64,000 bases of DNA from Owenia fusiformis (lineage: Eukaryota > Annelida > Polychaeta > Sabellida > Oweniidae), in NCBI GenBank assembly GCA_903813345.2, contig CAIIXF020000091.1, positions 62,001-126,000 of the forward strand. Direction: 5' to 3'. The notes below the pieces were generated by a model, which saw nothing but the letters and a program-made list of their open reading frames with translations, searched no databases and was not told the origin of the DNA. The position numbers were made by a program, and so were the translations under genes. Positions 1 through 12,116 of this stretch are shown in pieces (the stretch's first letter is position 1; every line of letters begins with the position of its first letter).

Positions 1-89
1 TGCCATTTTTGCTATATACTTAGTTTGTAAATATGCCAGCCATGGCTGTTCGATGGGATTTTCTATGCTTTGGCATTGCTGTTGTCTAG
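1..89 (+). mobile_element. Helitron 3' end, cut by window edge
   Basis: The segment carries the 3' end shared by the Helitron copies at 9,357 and 22,167: a TTCGATGGGAT block, an imperfect hairpin region and a terminal CTAG at 86-89 followed by T. Helitrons end in CTRR and insert between A and T, which this fits. The rest of the copy lies left of the window. Confidence 0.6.
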
Positions 90-2879
90 TTTTGCTCAGT
101 TTTACTAGCATAGATTTAGCACACATTTTAGGATAGATCTAGCATACTGTACATTTTCTGTGATCTTCCCAGGATTTAATTGAATTGCGCCTGGCCCTGC
201 TTTCTAATTTCACCTGCCTTGCACCTGTCCTGTTAACTAAACCCTCCCTCTTCATGCATGTTTCTATCAGATAATAAAGGTTGGGTTAACAAAATTGGGT
301 TAGTATATCTCGTGAGCGGTGAGACTTGACAAAAATCTTCCCTGCTAGAAAACTTAATGAGGTCTGATTTCTTAACTTTTTGAGAATATGCTAACTGTAT
401 TAGTATATTATGTTTAACAAGTCGAAACTTTAATGATACCCAAACCCTATACTAATTTCATACTAAGATAGTACAATGTACATGTATGCTAGGTTGTCTA
501 GCATCTGAATCCTTTACCAAAATTAGATATACTAATTTATTAGCATATGCATGCTTGCTGATCTAGTATGCTTCTTAATAATTCATGCTAGGTATACTTA
601 TAAATCAGTACACTTTAGCATATCTATGCTAGCTTTAGCATGAATTAGTTTATGCTAGTAGCATAAATTAAATAATTGAAACATACTCATCAATGCTAAA
701 TCAATAGAGAGCCCTGTACTCCAGAAATTCTGGCCATGCTAACCTATGCTAATTCTATCACAACGGGAAACACTATTTTGTAAGCACTACTAAGAAAGAA
801 TACTTTATGTGTTATCCATAAGTAATAATCAAGACTAACTACTAATTCTCAGGAATAAAAAGTTCACTCTATTGAGACGATAGATAGAGCTTATCCTCGG
901 ACCAGTTACGTCTTATCCGTGTGTCATATGACTACTGTGTTAATTAACTAAGTAAAGTATTCCAATTAAAAAGTGTTGTATGTTTGCATGCAGCAAGCGT
1001 TTAATAATTCTTTGCATATATAATATTGTCCATAAAATAGTCTGATACATATATACTATTGTCCATTAAAGATCGGTCTGATAATTACAAGTAATTCATG
1101 TTTATTTTATTCTTTACGAATTTATGATAAGTGTATAATGTTCAATCATACAAATCGCAGTCAGTGATTGTTCTCCACACTCACCCCTCCCCCTTCCTCA
1201 CATGAACTATTTTGTAAAACCATTGACAGTGTGGAAAGGATTCTTACACTCGAGAGTCAAGGGGGGGGGGGGCAGTTATAAAAATAGACAAGGCGATGAT
1301 TCAAATTGGACAATTTTCAAAACTGCTCAACATGGTGAAACTTCACGTTTTTAAAGAATGCTTGCCCGGCGAGTGGTTTGCTCTGGATTGCGAGAGAACA
1401 AAAGCTTTGAATTAGGATTTTTCCTAATACTATCATTAATCTAAACAACTTTTTAAACCGTCTCTGATTACATATCATGCCAATTAATACCATTATTGTG
1501 TTGACAGGATTAAATATGACATCTTTGGAATTATCATTTAATGAACTCAATAGTCTAAATGATAATAAGTTCATAATTTAGTCTTGGCTGACTAGTCTTG
1601 CATCATCAGAGTTGGATTGCAAATACCTCCCTAAATCGCATATTTAAAATTTACAAGTGTACACTAAAGTTTAAAAGGAAGACTATAGTGTCCCGTGAAT
1701 TCATTATAATTATCTTAGACAATAGTGAAGCGGTACAATCATGGGAGTGTTAATTAATAGAAATGCAAGTTTGATTTAAAATAACTCCTTTGGATCAAAT
1801 ATTTAAATTCTACTCGAATGGTTTTGGTTTTATAACGGGGATATTGCTCGAGCTTGAATAACAAATAAAAGGCATGTTCTTATTCCTGTATTCTGTCCTT
1901 TGATTGTGTATTAAGTTGAGCTGCACGCCAAACGTTAAGATTGTTAAAACGCTTAAAATAAAACTTTATTCTTCTCAATTTACATAAAAATGAAACAGAT
2001 TAGATTCGAATCTCAGTCACACCAGCCACTGGTCAAAGGAAGTACAAATATCTATATTAATCAAATGTCTGAGATTTGACAACTGTCTGGGATCCAATGT
2101 AAATTTTATTGAATCAAACTAAGAAAAGTATAACGATGAATTTTAAACGTTTAGAGGAAAAAGTCAAATATGCATTGTAACCCTAAAAATAATTCATTAA
2201 AGTGTCGTACACATTTCATAACATTTAAATAAATAAAACAAATAAAGCACAACCCTAATGCCCTAATGAATTCATATCGGCGCTAAACGGCCCTTGCAAT
2301 AAAAACGCATCGAAGCAGGGAATGCTTGGAAAATTCTTCCGAGACTGACTTTTTTATAATTCCTATGAAATAATCAAATAACCACGCGATCTTTTTCCCT
2401 GGGTTTTACTTTATTTTAGATTTACTAGAAAAATGTTTATATGATGATTGCGTTTGCTTCTCACGAGTTCATTGAAAAGTTCAGTGTAAAACTTTAGAGA
2501 TCAAAAGACTAATTAGGCACCTGATTGCGAAAGTTTGATTGCATTTCGATCGCCTGGATTTTACAAACGTATTGTTTAAGTAGCGATCGTGTTCTTGGGA
2601 TCTTGATAACTTCCTATTTTAAGTTTTGGGTTGAAAGCAATGAGTATGTCGGACTTTCTCAACTCCACATAATGAAACAATATCCCTTTATATTAGTCCA
2701 ATCGGAATTTGCATAAACATACCAGTTTCTTATTGCAAAAAGAACTGTAATTAATAGCCTACATAAAAGCATCATGATAAATAAAACATTAAAGCATATA
2801 TAAAGCCTATTGTTATCAAAATCCATAAATCCTCACCATATAAATATAGTTTTATTGATGACCAAAAACAGATATCAAG
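90..2879. other. no gene seen; AT-rich intergenic or intronic DNA
   Basis: No credible open frame or splice pattern was found. The stretch contains a TAGCAT-rich tract (435-760) and a run of 12 G at about 1,261. It may be intron of the receptor gene whose 3' exons start at 7,774, since the upstream exons of that gene are not visible. Confidence 0.4.
435..760. repeat. TAGCAT/ATGCTA-rich tract
   Basis: The hexamer TAGCAT and its complement ATGCTA recur about a dozen times on both strands in this AT-rich stretch. A similar short tract is at 6,040-6,095. Because both orientations occur, the tract can fold on itself. No element boundary was recognised. Confidence 0.4.
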
Positions 2880-3055
2880 GGCGTAGCCAGCTTTCAGTCA
2901 GGGGGAGGGGTGCGATTGCCAAAAAGATTTCGGTTTTCAGTCAGGAGAGTATGATTGTGGCATTTTAATGCTCCTTTCTTCTTCTTTCTCAGCGTTTTAT
3001 TTTTATTGTTATGGGGGAGGTTGCGATCGCACCCCCCCCCCCTCCTGGCTACGCC
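2880..3055. mobile_element. MITE with GGCGTAGCCAG terminal inverted repeats
   Basis: The left end GGCGTAGCCAG (2,880-2,890) is inverted at the right end as CTGGCTACGCC (3,045-3,055), next to a long C run. Short elements with this kind of terminus usually belong to hAT-like non-autonomous families. No clear 8-bp target duplication was found, so the superfamily is tentative. Confidence 0.5.
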
Positions 3056-4697
3056 TATGGATATTTTGGCAACTTTCACGTTTACCCCGCCCCCTAATAA
3101 TTTTTGCACCCCCTCTAAATATCAGACCCGTCAGGCGTTGAGGCATGGATCAGGATACCCTGACTCACAAGCTGTGCGACTTCTGTGCAACCGCTACACC
3201 TATATATATTCTCGGGGAAAACGCTTTTAGAAAAATTGTCAAATATGGTCGTGTGTGGGCAAACACGGAGGATGAGGAGAGGGGTGCGTGCATTGCGTGC
3301 GACCCTTCATCAGTTGTGTACCTTAATTTGTATGAATTTCTTCCGAATAGTTATGCTAGAGGGGTTCTGATATTTATTTCTGTTTTCAAATGAAATAATT
3401 TCACCCTTGCCCGACTGACTTGTAGATAATGCACGAATCAAATAGCATGGAGATCAGATAATCAGATTGATTCGTATTTTCGCAATCAGATGAATTAACT
3501 TATTGTTTTCTCTGATTAAAAGGCGGTTTGAAGCTACTTTTACAGGATTTGTAAATTCGCAATCAGACTGGCTTATTTTAATATTTAGTCAGTGCAAGAG
3601 CAGGGGACTATTAATGTAGAAAATTGTCTTGATTTCGACACTAACTGAATAATTTATCGCAATTGTTAAATACGCAAACAGAAACAGGTTTAAAAATGAG
3701 AATAGAGGCAAAAAAGTCTATTCATAAAATGTAATTAAAACCCGGGAATTAAAAGCAATTTTAGACTGTTAGATGATCTCTTCTGTAATCAATTGCAAGG
3801 TGATGTTGGTACACTTCCGCCGTTAGAAAAACAAAGACCAAGACAAAGACTATATAGCGATTAATCCTTTTGTAATCATTAAATGTTGGATTCTTATTAT
3901 TTTGTTGGGCAATGTTCAGACTTCTGACCAAGATTAAATCATTTATGTTTGTATTTAAAAAATAGTATTTCAATCAGACAGACGTGTTAATGAGTTCGAA
4001 AAATACATTTGTCCATTTCCTCTCAAGAAGTTATCAAAGGTAATCAAGTCGATTTGTTTGAGTGTTTAGCATTGTTTTTCATAACTTGACGCTTCCATGA
4101 ACAGAATGACTTTGAAATGAGTTTTTATAATTTTAGCTTTTATACGGACATGCTTATTGTATATTTCTATATGAACGTTGTAGTTATGTGATGTAACATC
4201 GCCCCCCCCCCCAAATTACAGGTATACAAATTTTGATCGGAATGCATTAACTTGCAATTAAAAGCAATTTTAGACTGTTAGATGATCTCTTATGTAATCT
4301 AGGTGATGTTGGTACACTTCCGCATTTACATGTATAAAATCATGTGAACAACATTATCGTGGAAACTCCCATCTTCATTCTCATAATGTCTTACAGCTAT
4401 TTCGCATGACATAATCCTAAACAACATATGGACATAACGATAATATTGCAGAACTGAGCGAAAAGAAAGGTGGAACAAATCAGATTAAGATATTTTATTT
4501 TTGAAATGCACAAAGGGCAACAGTTGAAAAGTTAAAGGCGTTTTGAAATAGATTGTGCTTTTATATGATCCCCTTCTATAATACCCTACCCTTTGCATTT
4601 GTTCGACTTCACTTCTTAAATGAGAGTTTCGTCTTCTCGTAGTTTATAATTAGACTCTACACGCAGCGTAATACTGCCCCTATTATCCATGTTCAGG
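3056..4697. other. no gene seen
   Basis: Only short open frames without recognisable domains are present. A roughly 50-bp segment near 3,755 recurs near 4,260 (both hold GTTAGATGATCTCTT), suggesting a small local duplication. A run of 12 C lies at about 4,202. Confidence 0.4.
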
Positions 4698-4809
4698 GGC
4701 GTAGACAACTTCCTTCAAAATAGAGCTTGAAGCTTCTATCTCTTCTTCTATTTCTTGGTTCTATTTTATTGGTTATGCACTGCAACCCCCCCCCCCCCCT
4801 GGCTACGCC
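4698..4809. mobile_element. second MITE of the GGCGTAG family, shorter and decayed
   Basis: The left end GGCGTAGACAA and right end CTGGCTACGCC match the 2,880 copy, with one mismatch in the left terminus. A long C run again precedes the right end, as in the first copy. Confidence 0.45.
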
Positions 4810-6535
4810 TATGCCTGTCGAGAGACAAAAGGGGCAAAAAGACTGTTAAAACAAGTACTTCCAATAAATACTTTTACAGTTATATGTGTTTATCAACGAC
4901 CCTACTTGTCAAATTCATAGAAACGAAAACTTAATTCTTTCATTACACGAAAACCTTTGAAATATCTACCTGATTCGCTGGAATAGTCATTAGTCACATT
5001 ATTTCAGAGCAAACAATTAGCATCTACTATAATATTTATTTTTCTATCCGATATACAACTGATATTGATATCTTTCCCCGGACAATGTGTTATCTCATGA
5101 TCCGTTGACATCATCAACAATTTGATTTACCACAAGAGAGTAACCAACATTCCTTAATTAAAAAGTTGACATTTCTTGAATTTTATAGCAAAAACACTAT
5201 GACACAATAACATCGAGGCAAAATCAAAACATGGTGTGGAAATAAAAGGCATACAAAATGGCCATTAAAATGAAATTCTTGTTCATAAAAGTATCAACTT
5301 TATCACATTGGACGCAAATACAAAGTATAGAATAAATAAAAATAACGTCTTCCCAGAGATTACAATACGGATCAGTAAGTCAACAAATCTAACTGTTAAA
5401 TAAACAAACTTAGCCCATGTCTGCAATTGTTCGTCTGCTGGTCAGAACTCGGTATCCTCTTCGGATAATCAATTTCTGTGACTACTGATGTCTTAAATAA
5501 TTCATAAAGACGACGTTGTTTTTAAATAAGGATCTTTAATCTACAAACTGTAAATAAATAGCGTAAACCCGGGATCGTAGACAACAACATTGATACCTTG
5601 CTGTCCTCTGTTAAATCACGAAACCCGTTTCCCTTAAATTTTTTACTAAGAGACTTATACATGCATAAGTTATCTATCAAATCATTTTTCTTTAAATATT
5701 AAATGTCGTCTAAGTTTGTTTTAATGATTAGTCTTCATCTAGATTCATTAATCATCACGATATTTATATATACATATTATTTAATAGACCTATCATATCA
5801 CGTCCGTAGTTACAAAGTCAACTACATATTATTAATGCAATAGAATAAGACTCAATAATTAAAAAAATAAACCTCAGTATTCGGGCCTAAAAAACACAGA
5901 TAATTGTATCAATACCAACGGGTAAGCTCAAATAACCTTCCAAATAAGTGTATCAATAATCAAGGATTGCGAGTACTAAGGACCGGGTAAGATGGTTGTA
6001 ACATTGGTATTGCTAGTTATTAAACACGATTTTGTCTTGTGTATGCTAAAGCTAGTATAGATTAGCATACATTTTTCATGCTAATTTCATACTAAATAAT
6101 GGCGAGGGAAGATCTCTGATCAATAAAGAATTTAATATATGGCACCACGTTGCATCATAGGTGTTTTTCCCAAAAGGAGATAATACTGTTATACTACTCT
6201 ACTATTTCCCAGTTATTTCTATCATTTAATGTCCAAAATGGCAAGGTATTTGATAAAATATAACTTGCTCTGTGGGATTTGCTACTCTGGGAGTTTTTGT
6301 CTAGTTACAACTTCATTCTTTGATGGCCTATTAACATAAAATCTAGGAATGAACTCTATCTGTATGTCATAATAAGAAAGATGATTTGACACTTTATATG
6401 CACTTCCATTGTCCAAAGACCTGTTCAATATACAGGGCATTCATTAAGTTTGTGCCCTTGCATTTCCTTTATTAATTATGCATTATGAATTTATGAGTCA
6501 TGGTGATTTAGATTATGCTCTACCATGATATAATA
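4810..6535. other. no gene seen; repeat fragments only
   Basis: AT-rich DNA with a short TAGCAT-type tract at 6,040-6,095 and a detached Helitron 3' end at 6,271-6,304. No exon of the downstream receptor gene could be recognised here. Confidence 0.4.
6271..6304 (+). mobile_element. Helitron 3' terminal fragment
   Basis: The TGGGATTTGCTACTCTGG block and terminal CTAG followed by T match the 3' end of the copy at 9,357-9,956. No matching 5' TC end was found just upstream, so this is a fragment. Confidence 0.45.
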
Positions 6536-6537
6536 TA

Positions 6538-6744
6538 CGAGGGGTGATCAATAAGTAATGGACGCTTTTTTACGCATATGCTTTTTATAGACCAATCCCT
6601 TCGATTTTCTTACCGGTGATACATCATTCAATTATCTATCAACTCTGAAGATTTGAAGACAAAATATATAATACATGTTGATATATCCTCATTTCCGTGA
6701 AGGAGGTACAGGTACCCCGGGACCGACATTTACGTCACATATTC
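6538..6744 (+). repeat. left 207-bp TIR of the mariner element
   Basis: Inverted copy of 7,412-7,618 with few mismatches. The inner border is where ACATATTC stops matching. Confidence 0.8.
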
Positions 6745-7031
6745 TGAAGCTATTTTAGCTTGTTTAACACGCAATGCAGTTGAATGCAGGCTGAACAAAA
6801 CAAACCATTATGGTCATGAATTACCCCATTTTGTGATGCCATAGTTGATTTTGAATATTTTATCATCACTATGTGGTATTCATGCCACATTCATTTCACA
6901 GGGCCCTCTAAATAGGTTCCATCAAGTGCTACATGTACACAATTCCTCATCATCTTAACTCAAGATTGTGAGACGAGGCTGAATCGATTCTCTGACATGG
7001 TAGCAAGATGCAGTTGCACGGGTTGTTTTAT

Positions 7032-7238
7032 TTAATCAATGACAATAAACCTGCGTCCTTTCTCTATAGAAATAAGTAGTATAGAAATAAACAAGTCACA
7101 TGTGAGCAGATGTGGATAATATAGTGCATTGGCCAGGGGTTCAATTTTGAGGTCCAGGGATTTTGCTTTCTGAACATTTTGAGATCTGTGGGCAGGTGAA
7201 TTGTCCATATGGAGTAGGGTCTTCCCTTCTCTCACCAC
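7032..7238 (-). pseudogene. mariner transposase C-terminal fragment
   Basis: The 68-residue frame holds HMDNSPAHRS, the signature around the second catalytic Asp of mariner transposases, followed by a degenerate form of the usual YSPDLAPCD block (here YYPHLLTCD). Intact mariner transposases are about 340-350 residues, so most of the protein is lost, including the N-terminal DNA-binding region. The fragment lies between the 207-bp TIRs and is a relic of the transposase that once moved this family. It should be inactive. Confidence 0.75.
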
Positions 7239-7411
7239 ACCTTTCTTCCAATATGCTTTCTCAAATTAACCTGCAAACCCCTTCCGTACAACACATTACA
7301 ATACTTTCTGTTTATGCGTTACCAGTCAGCAGAAAAATTCAAACAATACAACACTTGTTGCATAAAAAGGTTCAAATCTAACTCAAATTTACCACACTGG
7401 CTAAAATTACT

Positions 7412-7618
7412 GAATATGTGACGTAAATGTCGGTCCCGGGGTACCTGTACCTCCTTCACGGAAATAAGGATATATCAACATGTATTTTATATTTTGTCTT
7501 TAAATCTTCAGAATTGATAGATAATTGAATGATGTATCACTGGTAAGAAAATCAAAGGGATTGGTCAATAAAAAGTATCTGTGTAAAAAAGCGTACATTA
7601 CTTATTGATCACCCCTCG
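7412..7618 (-). repeat. right 207-bp TIR of the mariner element
   Basis: Inverted partner of 6,538-6,744, ending CCCCTCG before TA. Confidence 0.8.
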
Positions 7619-7773
7619 TATTATATCTGTTATCATATATCCGATCATGATGCATTAGAATAGGTTTAATTAAGACAACTTATCTACTTTTTCAATCTAA
7701 TTCATGATACATATTTAATAAACAGTACCAATTGCATGTGATGATATAATCATATATAGATGTTATATTTTAG

Positions 7774-7824
7774 CACAACCAGCTGATCCCATATATGCAG
7801 AATCTGAGAAAAAGAAGACTGGAG
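7774..7824 (+). CDS. receptor tail exon 1 (of those visible): juxtamembrane-type segment
   Basis: A 51-bp exon with acceptor TTTTAG and donor GTAATC. It enters in phase 1 (one base supplied by an unseen upstream exon) and leaves in phase 1. It reads QPADPIYAESEKKKTG, with one tyrosine in a PIYAES setting and a Lys cluster. The phase matches the next exon exactly, which is the main reason for calling so short an exon. Transmembrane and extracellular exons should lie upstream but were not recognised in 1-7,773; they may be outside the window. The open phase-0 reading is possible but does not join the next exon. Confidence 0.55.
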
Positions 7825-8591
7825 GTAATCATTGGCTTATATCATACATAACATATAATCAATTGAGCTGAGAATGGAACAGATAAAACCAATATATTCT
7901 GTTAAGATCATTGTTATTGATGTATGAATCATTTCCATACATTTCAACTTATCAAAATTAAATGCATCATACTGGTACATCGCTCTCCGATTTTTACAAA
8001 GGATGATGCCAGGAATGAATCTGGATATTGACTTAGACAATATTGAAAATTGTAATGTCTGAAAAACCAACTCAATCAAATACTAACTCAACTAAATCCT
8101 TTCAAGAATGATCATTTGATTTATGTCTTGCCTAAAATTTGACCAATTGTTACTTAACCTCTTGAATCCCAGGCTCTAAAATCGGTTGAAACCAGAGATT
8201 TTTTCATTTTTGCCACCTTTTGACATTATACTACATACCTATACAACTTCAGATGCTCAATTTAGTAAAATTAGACGGCAGAGATGATTCATTTCTACAC
8301 ATTTTAAAACAATTTTTATGTAAATTGGATGAAAATTGTTCAAATAAGAGCAATTTTAATGAAAAATTTTGTGACAGATTTTCTCGTCACTCTGGGTTTC
8401 AAGGTCATTTCTGAGGTGACGAGAAATTCTGTCACTCTAGGTAGTCAAGAGGTTAAGGCAGAATATAAGAGTATAGAGTAAAACTATACATAGCTAAATA
8501 TACAAGACAACAAACATTTCAAAAAAGAGTTTTGATAATTTATACTTTCTCTTTGTATTTTATTTTTTTCATTTCAATGTTATGGTTTCAG

Positions 8592-8753
8592 GTAAACCAG
8601 TTCTTGCAAAGAAGCCTGTAGCTGATAAACCAAGTGTGTCTGACAAACCTAATATTAAAGCCAAACCTACAATAAGTAACAAACCTCCAACTCCTACAAA
8701 ACCAACAATGTCACATCCATATGTGAATGTGCAAAAAACAGCTGTTCAACCTG
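8592..8753 (+). CDS. receptor tail exon 2: Lys-Pro repeat and YVNV motif
   Basis: A 162-bp exon with acceptor TTTCAG and donor GTATGT, phase 1 at both ends. It encodes about 53 residues made of short Lys-Pro-containing repeats (KPVADKPSVSDKP and similar), then HPYVNVQ. YVNV fits the Tyr-x-Asn consensus bound by Grb2-type SH2 domains once phosphorylated. The composition is low-complexity and basic, as expected for a disordered cytoplasmic tail. The SH2 reading is inference from motif knowledge. Confidence 0.7.
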
Positions 8754-9059
8754 GTATGTATTGTAGTACATGTAAGTCATTGAAGATACAAATAATCACT
8801 AAAAGGTGTATGGTGCCCCATATAACAATAAAAAAGATCATATGAATTAGCAATTGAAGATGACAAATAAGTATATGAAAGGAAAAAATCTTAGGAACTA
8901 TTATATTAAGTAATAAAGGTTTTGTTCCTGAGATTTCAGCATGTTACAAAGCTGTTTTGCCTTCTCCCAAAGTCCCCGTTCCCTGATAAAGTTGGTGTTC
9001 ATGCTTAAGATATTCTTTGAGCCTACTATCAATTGGGGCTGGATCTGGCTTCGAATCTT

Positions 9060-9345
9060 TGTCTCAAAACGCAACATAATGATGCAACAAAAATTGAAAA
9101 AGTAGGGGTGGAAGTGGTTGAAAATCAGGATAACATTTCAGAAAAAACATATGGATGGGTTGTTTGCATCTTACCTGTCCCTGTCCCAAAGGCGAAATTA
9201 TTTTATCAGTTCTAAGAGTGGTTTTCCTGTAAGTAATGCATTGACCTAACATATGGACCTGCTTGATTTCTCATAAAATAGCCAAAAAGGACTGCCCAAA
9301 ATATGTTGCGATACTTTCCCTCCTCCTTTAGTTTTTGAAATATTG
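9060..9345 (+). repeat. single arm of the fold-back repeat found at 17.5-18.2 kb
   Basis: This ~285-bp segment matches each arm of the fold-back at 17,545-18,205, including the blocks GATGCAACAAAAATTGAAAAAG and GGGTTGTTTGCATCTT (first block shortened here by variation between copies). It lies in the intron between tail exons 2 and 3. Confidence 0.6.
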
Positions 9346-9356
9346 AGTGATAATTA

Positions 9357-9956
9357 TCCCAACGAACGAAGTTCGGTAGGGATATAGTGAAGCCCTCCGT
9401 CCGTCAGTCCGTCCGTCCATCCGTCCGTCCGGAAGATACTCAAATACTGGTTGACTGATTTTCTTCATATTTAGTGGAAAGATGTATATTAGTGAATAGT
9501 TTTACGCAAAAAAAACTACCCCCAGGGGCCGTGTATGGGGGGTCAGGAAAACAGAAATCTTTACTAATTCTTAGATCTTTCTGAAGTATAACTTTATTAT
9601 AGTCAAATGAAAGGCAATTAAGAGTAGATTGTAAATATTGTATCTTTTTTCTGATTCGAGCCTCGTAAAATTCAAAATGGCCGTCTAATGTACGATTTCG
9701 CAATAATTTTTCGATCCCTTCAAAGTATGGCTATATTATACTCAAATTGAAGCAATTTTGGAGTTGATCACAATTATGGTATTATTTTTCAGATTTGTAC
9801 CTCAAAAAATTCAAAATGGCTGGTTTGCAGGAATTCGCAATTCTAAAATCTAAATTTTTCAGTTTTAACCAAAGTAATGAGTATAATTGATTGGAATTCG
9901 GTAATTGATATTTTGTTCGTTGGGATTTGCTACTCCGCGGAGTTGCCATTTTCTAG
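9357..9956 (+). mobile_element. non-autonomous Helitron, complete 600-bp copy
   Basis: It starts TCCCAACGAACGAAG after an A and ends with hairpin ACTCCGCGGAGT, a 9-base spacer and CTAG before a T. 5'-TC, 3' hairpin plus CTRR and A/T insertion are the Helitron hallmarks. It holds a CCGT microsatellite near the left end and CAAAATGGC-type repeats inside. No Rep/helicase gene is present. It sits in an intron of the receptor gene. Confidence 0.7.
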
Positions 9957-10261
9957 TTTGTAGCTTTGAACCACTGATTTACATGTTTGAGTTCATTGTT
10001 GAGGATTTTACAAAGGGTATTTAAATTTTGATGACCCACTCAAATATAAGTGTCATTCTGCATACAAAATCATGTCAAGTTTTTCAGAACAAAGATGATT
10101 GCAATGCCAATAACTGTACCAATACTAATTGGCCTGGTTTCAACGGCCATCATAGAGCTTTCAATATCATGGTTTAATTATTCAAAATAATTTAAAAATT
10201 GTTCTTGTTTTAAACATACTATTAGGTATTTTGAGACTTTCACACATTTTCTCTTTAATTA

Positions 10262-10690
10262 TCCCACCCAACAAAGTTTGTAGGGATAAAAAGAAGCCAA
10301 GCGTCCTTTTGTTCATTCACCCATCCTTTCGTTTGTTCGGGTGATAACTCAAATATGTGTTTACAGATTTGATTCAAATTTTATAGGCTTATGTCTTGTG
10401 GGTGTAGGACCTCGGCTCAAGATGAACTTTAAATATGGCCACTCAATTAAAAATGGCCACCATTTTTTGTAAAAAGTTGTTATTATTAAAAACTTGCTTT
10501 ATGGATTTGGTTCAAATACTAAGGCCTAATTTCAAAATGGTCACCGGTTAAAACATAATCTATAATAACGCTAATACCAATGAAAGATTTTTAAGAATAT
10601 AAGTTCTGAGGATGGGGTATTTCAAAGCATCTTTTGTGTGTTACGTCATAGTTTGGGATTTTGGAGCTTTGCTTTTCTTATAATTGGTTA
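10262..10690 (+). mobile_element. decayed Helitron relative
   Basis: It begins TCCCACCCAACAAAG after an A, then TAGGGATA and a diverged CCGT-like tract, as in the copies at 9,357 and 22,167. The 3' end near 10,670 retains only a weak TGGGATTTTGG block and no clear CTRR. Confidence 0.4.
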
Positions 10691-10928
10691 GACTCATATG
10701 TCACTTAGCTAGCTGTGTTTTGTACCAGAGTTTCATTCTAATAGGCCCATGAGTTTGAAAGAGGGTTAAAGCAGATATGAAATGGTATTTTTAACCTAAA
10801 GGAATCAATATAATTTTTTGATAGATGTATTTGGACATGTTTTCTCATCAGTAGTGTGAGAACTATTTCACTCTAACGATCGTTATAGCTGCTTAATAAG
10901 CAATATTCGAATTGGTTGTGACGTTATT

Positions 10929-11117
10929 GGCCCCCACGTGATCTCTCACTGGTCCCCACGTGGCCCGTTTTGGTCCATTAGATCATGACGTCATAATGCC
11001 AAAATGTTTTGTTATTTGTTTACACAACAATCCTATGGTTGCCGTGACGTTGTGATTACTATGGAACCAATAAACCAAAGCTATATTTTGTATATGACGT
11101 TACTAATCACGTGGGGG
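10929..11117. repeat. inverted repeat with E-box and CRE-like sites in an intron
   Basis: ATTGGCCCCCACGTGAT near 10,929 is inverted as ATCACGTGGGGGCCAAT near 11,101-11,117. Between the arms are another CACGTG and a TGACGTCA. The arms are probably termini of a small MITE. CACGTG and TGACGTCA are consensus E-box and CRE sites, but use here is unproven. Confidence 0.5.
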
Positions 11118-11407
11118 CCAATTTGATTTATCAGTTAGTTTTATTTCGTTATCTATGACCGTTAGCAGTTATCTAACATTTCTTTCATAATGGCTATCGT
11201 AAGAACTCTACGGTGGGTTTACAATGGAGAAAACCGCATTTTTGTAGCTGCAAGTTGAGAAAAGCTATTTCAGTTGTCCTTTAAGTAAAATAATTCAAAA
11301 AACTTTCAAAGTTTTAAATGAAGAAGAACCAAGTATCATACTGATAAATATGATGCCTTGTTAGTGTATTAATGAAAAACAACCCTAGTTATCCTTTTCT
11401 GTTTCAG

Positions 11408-11637
11408 AAGGGGAGTATGCAGAAGTTGGAAACCCTAAGAAAGCCATTCCAGCTACTAGCCTTGGAAATGCTGGACATATTCCAGATGGTGAAAACCCAT
11501 ATGGAAACTCTGGTAACATTCCAGATGGTGAAAACCCATATGCAAACTCTGGCCATATTCCTGCTGGTGATAATCCATACCAGAATTGGGAACTTCCTAA
11601 CACTGAGCCGAATCCTCCTCCACCCCCACCAGATCCA
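11408..11637 (+). CDS. receptor tail exon 3: NPY repeat with three Y-x-N motifs
   Basis: A 230-bp exon with acceptor GTTTCAG and donor GTAAGT. It enters in phase 1, completing a Glu codon with the G of the previous exon, and ends in phase 0. It encodes about 76 residues: GEYAEVG, then three copies of a roughly 13-residue repeat built on IPDGENPYGNSG (the third reads IPAGDNPYQNWE), then a run of prolines. Each repeat presents Tyr-x-Asn (YGN, YAN, YQN), the Grb2-type SH2 consensus. The Pro run could bind SH3 or WW domains. The nearly identical repeats suggest internal duplication of a phosphotyrosine docking unit. Confidence 0.75.
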
Positions 11638-11939
11638 GTAAGTATGATTTCAAATGCATCGAAGATAATGAACAATTATGATTTAATTTGTTAAAATTTT
11701 TTGATTATATAATATTTACATATATTTATTTTTATGTAGACATATAGAACAGTAGCACCCTAAAATTTAAATGCTAGGTGCGTCTAAATATATTAAATCA
11801 CATACTGTTAACTATATCTAGTAAAAAGATCACACATGAAAAACATACAAATTATACATAAATAAATAGGCCTTTCCAATACACCCTGCCCTCTTTCACC
11901 ACACTGAAGAAAAACATATTTGTTGGAAAATGCTCACCT

Positions 11940-12116
11940 GTCTAATCCTGATTTAAATTGGGAGAAATCCCGATTTTTTTATTGCCCATTCCGATTTTTT
12001 TCAAAATCCTGATTTTCAAAAATCCAGATTTTTATCCTGATTTTAAGGAAATATCCAGATTTTTTTCGAAAAATACCCAGATTTTAAGAAAATATTCAAA
12101 TTTTTCGCAATATATC
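11940..12116. repeat. degenerate CCTGATTTT-type repeat, left part
   Basis: Short T-rich units built on CCGATTTTT, CCTGATTTT and CCAGATTTT repeat here. The same kind of sequence resumes after the inserted TIR element, so the two parts were once contiguous. Confidence 0.5.

Larger units (their letters stand above)
6536..7620. mobile_element. mariner-type transposon with 207-bp inverted repeats
   Basis: TA dinucleotides (6,536-6,537 and 7,619-7,620) flank an element that begins CGAGGGGTGATCAATAAGT and ends in its inverse. The inverted repeats are equally long (6,538-6,744 and 7,412-7,618) and near-identical. A decayed mariner transposase piece lies between them on the minus strand. TA duplication plus this transposase supports Tc1/mariner. 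At 1,081 bp and with a broken gene it is non-autonomous. Confidence 0.8.
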
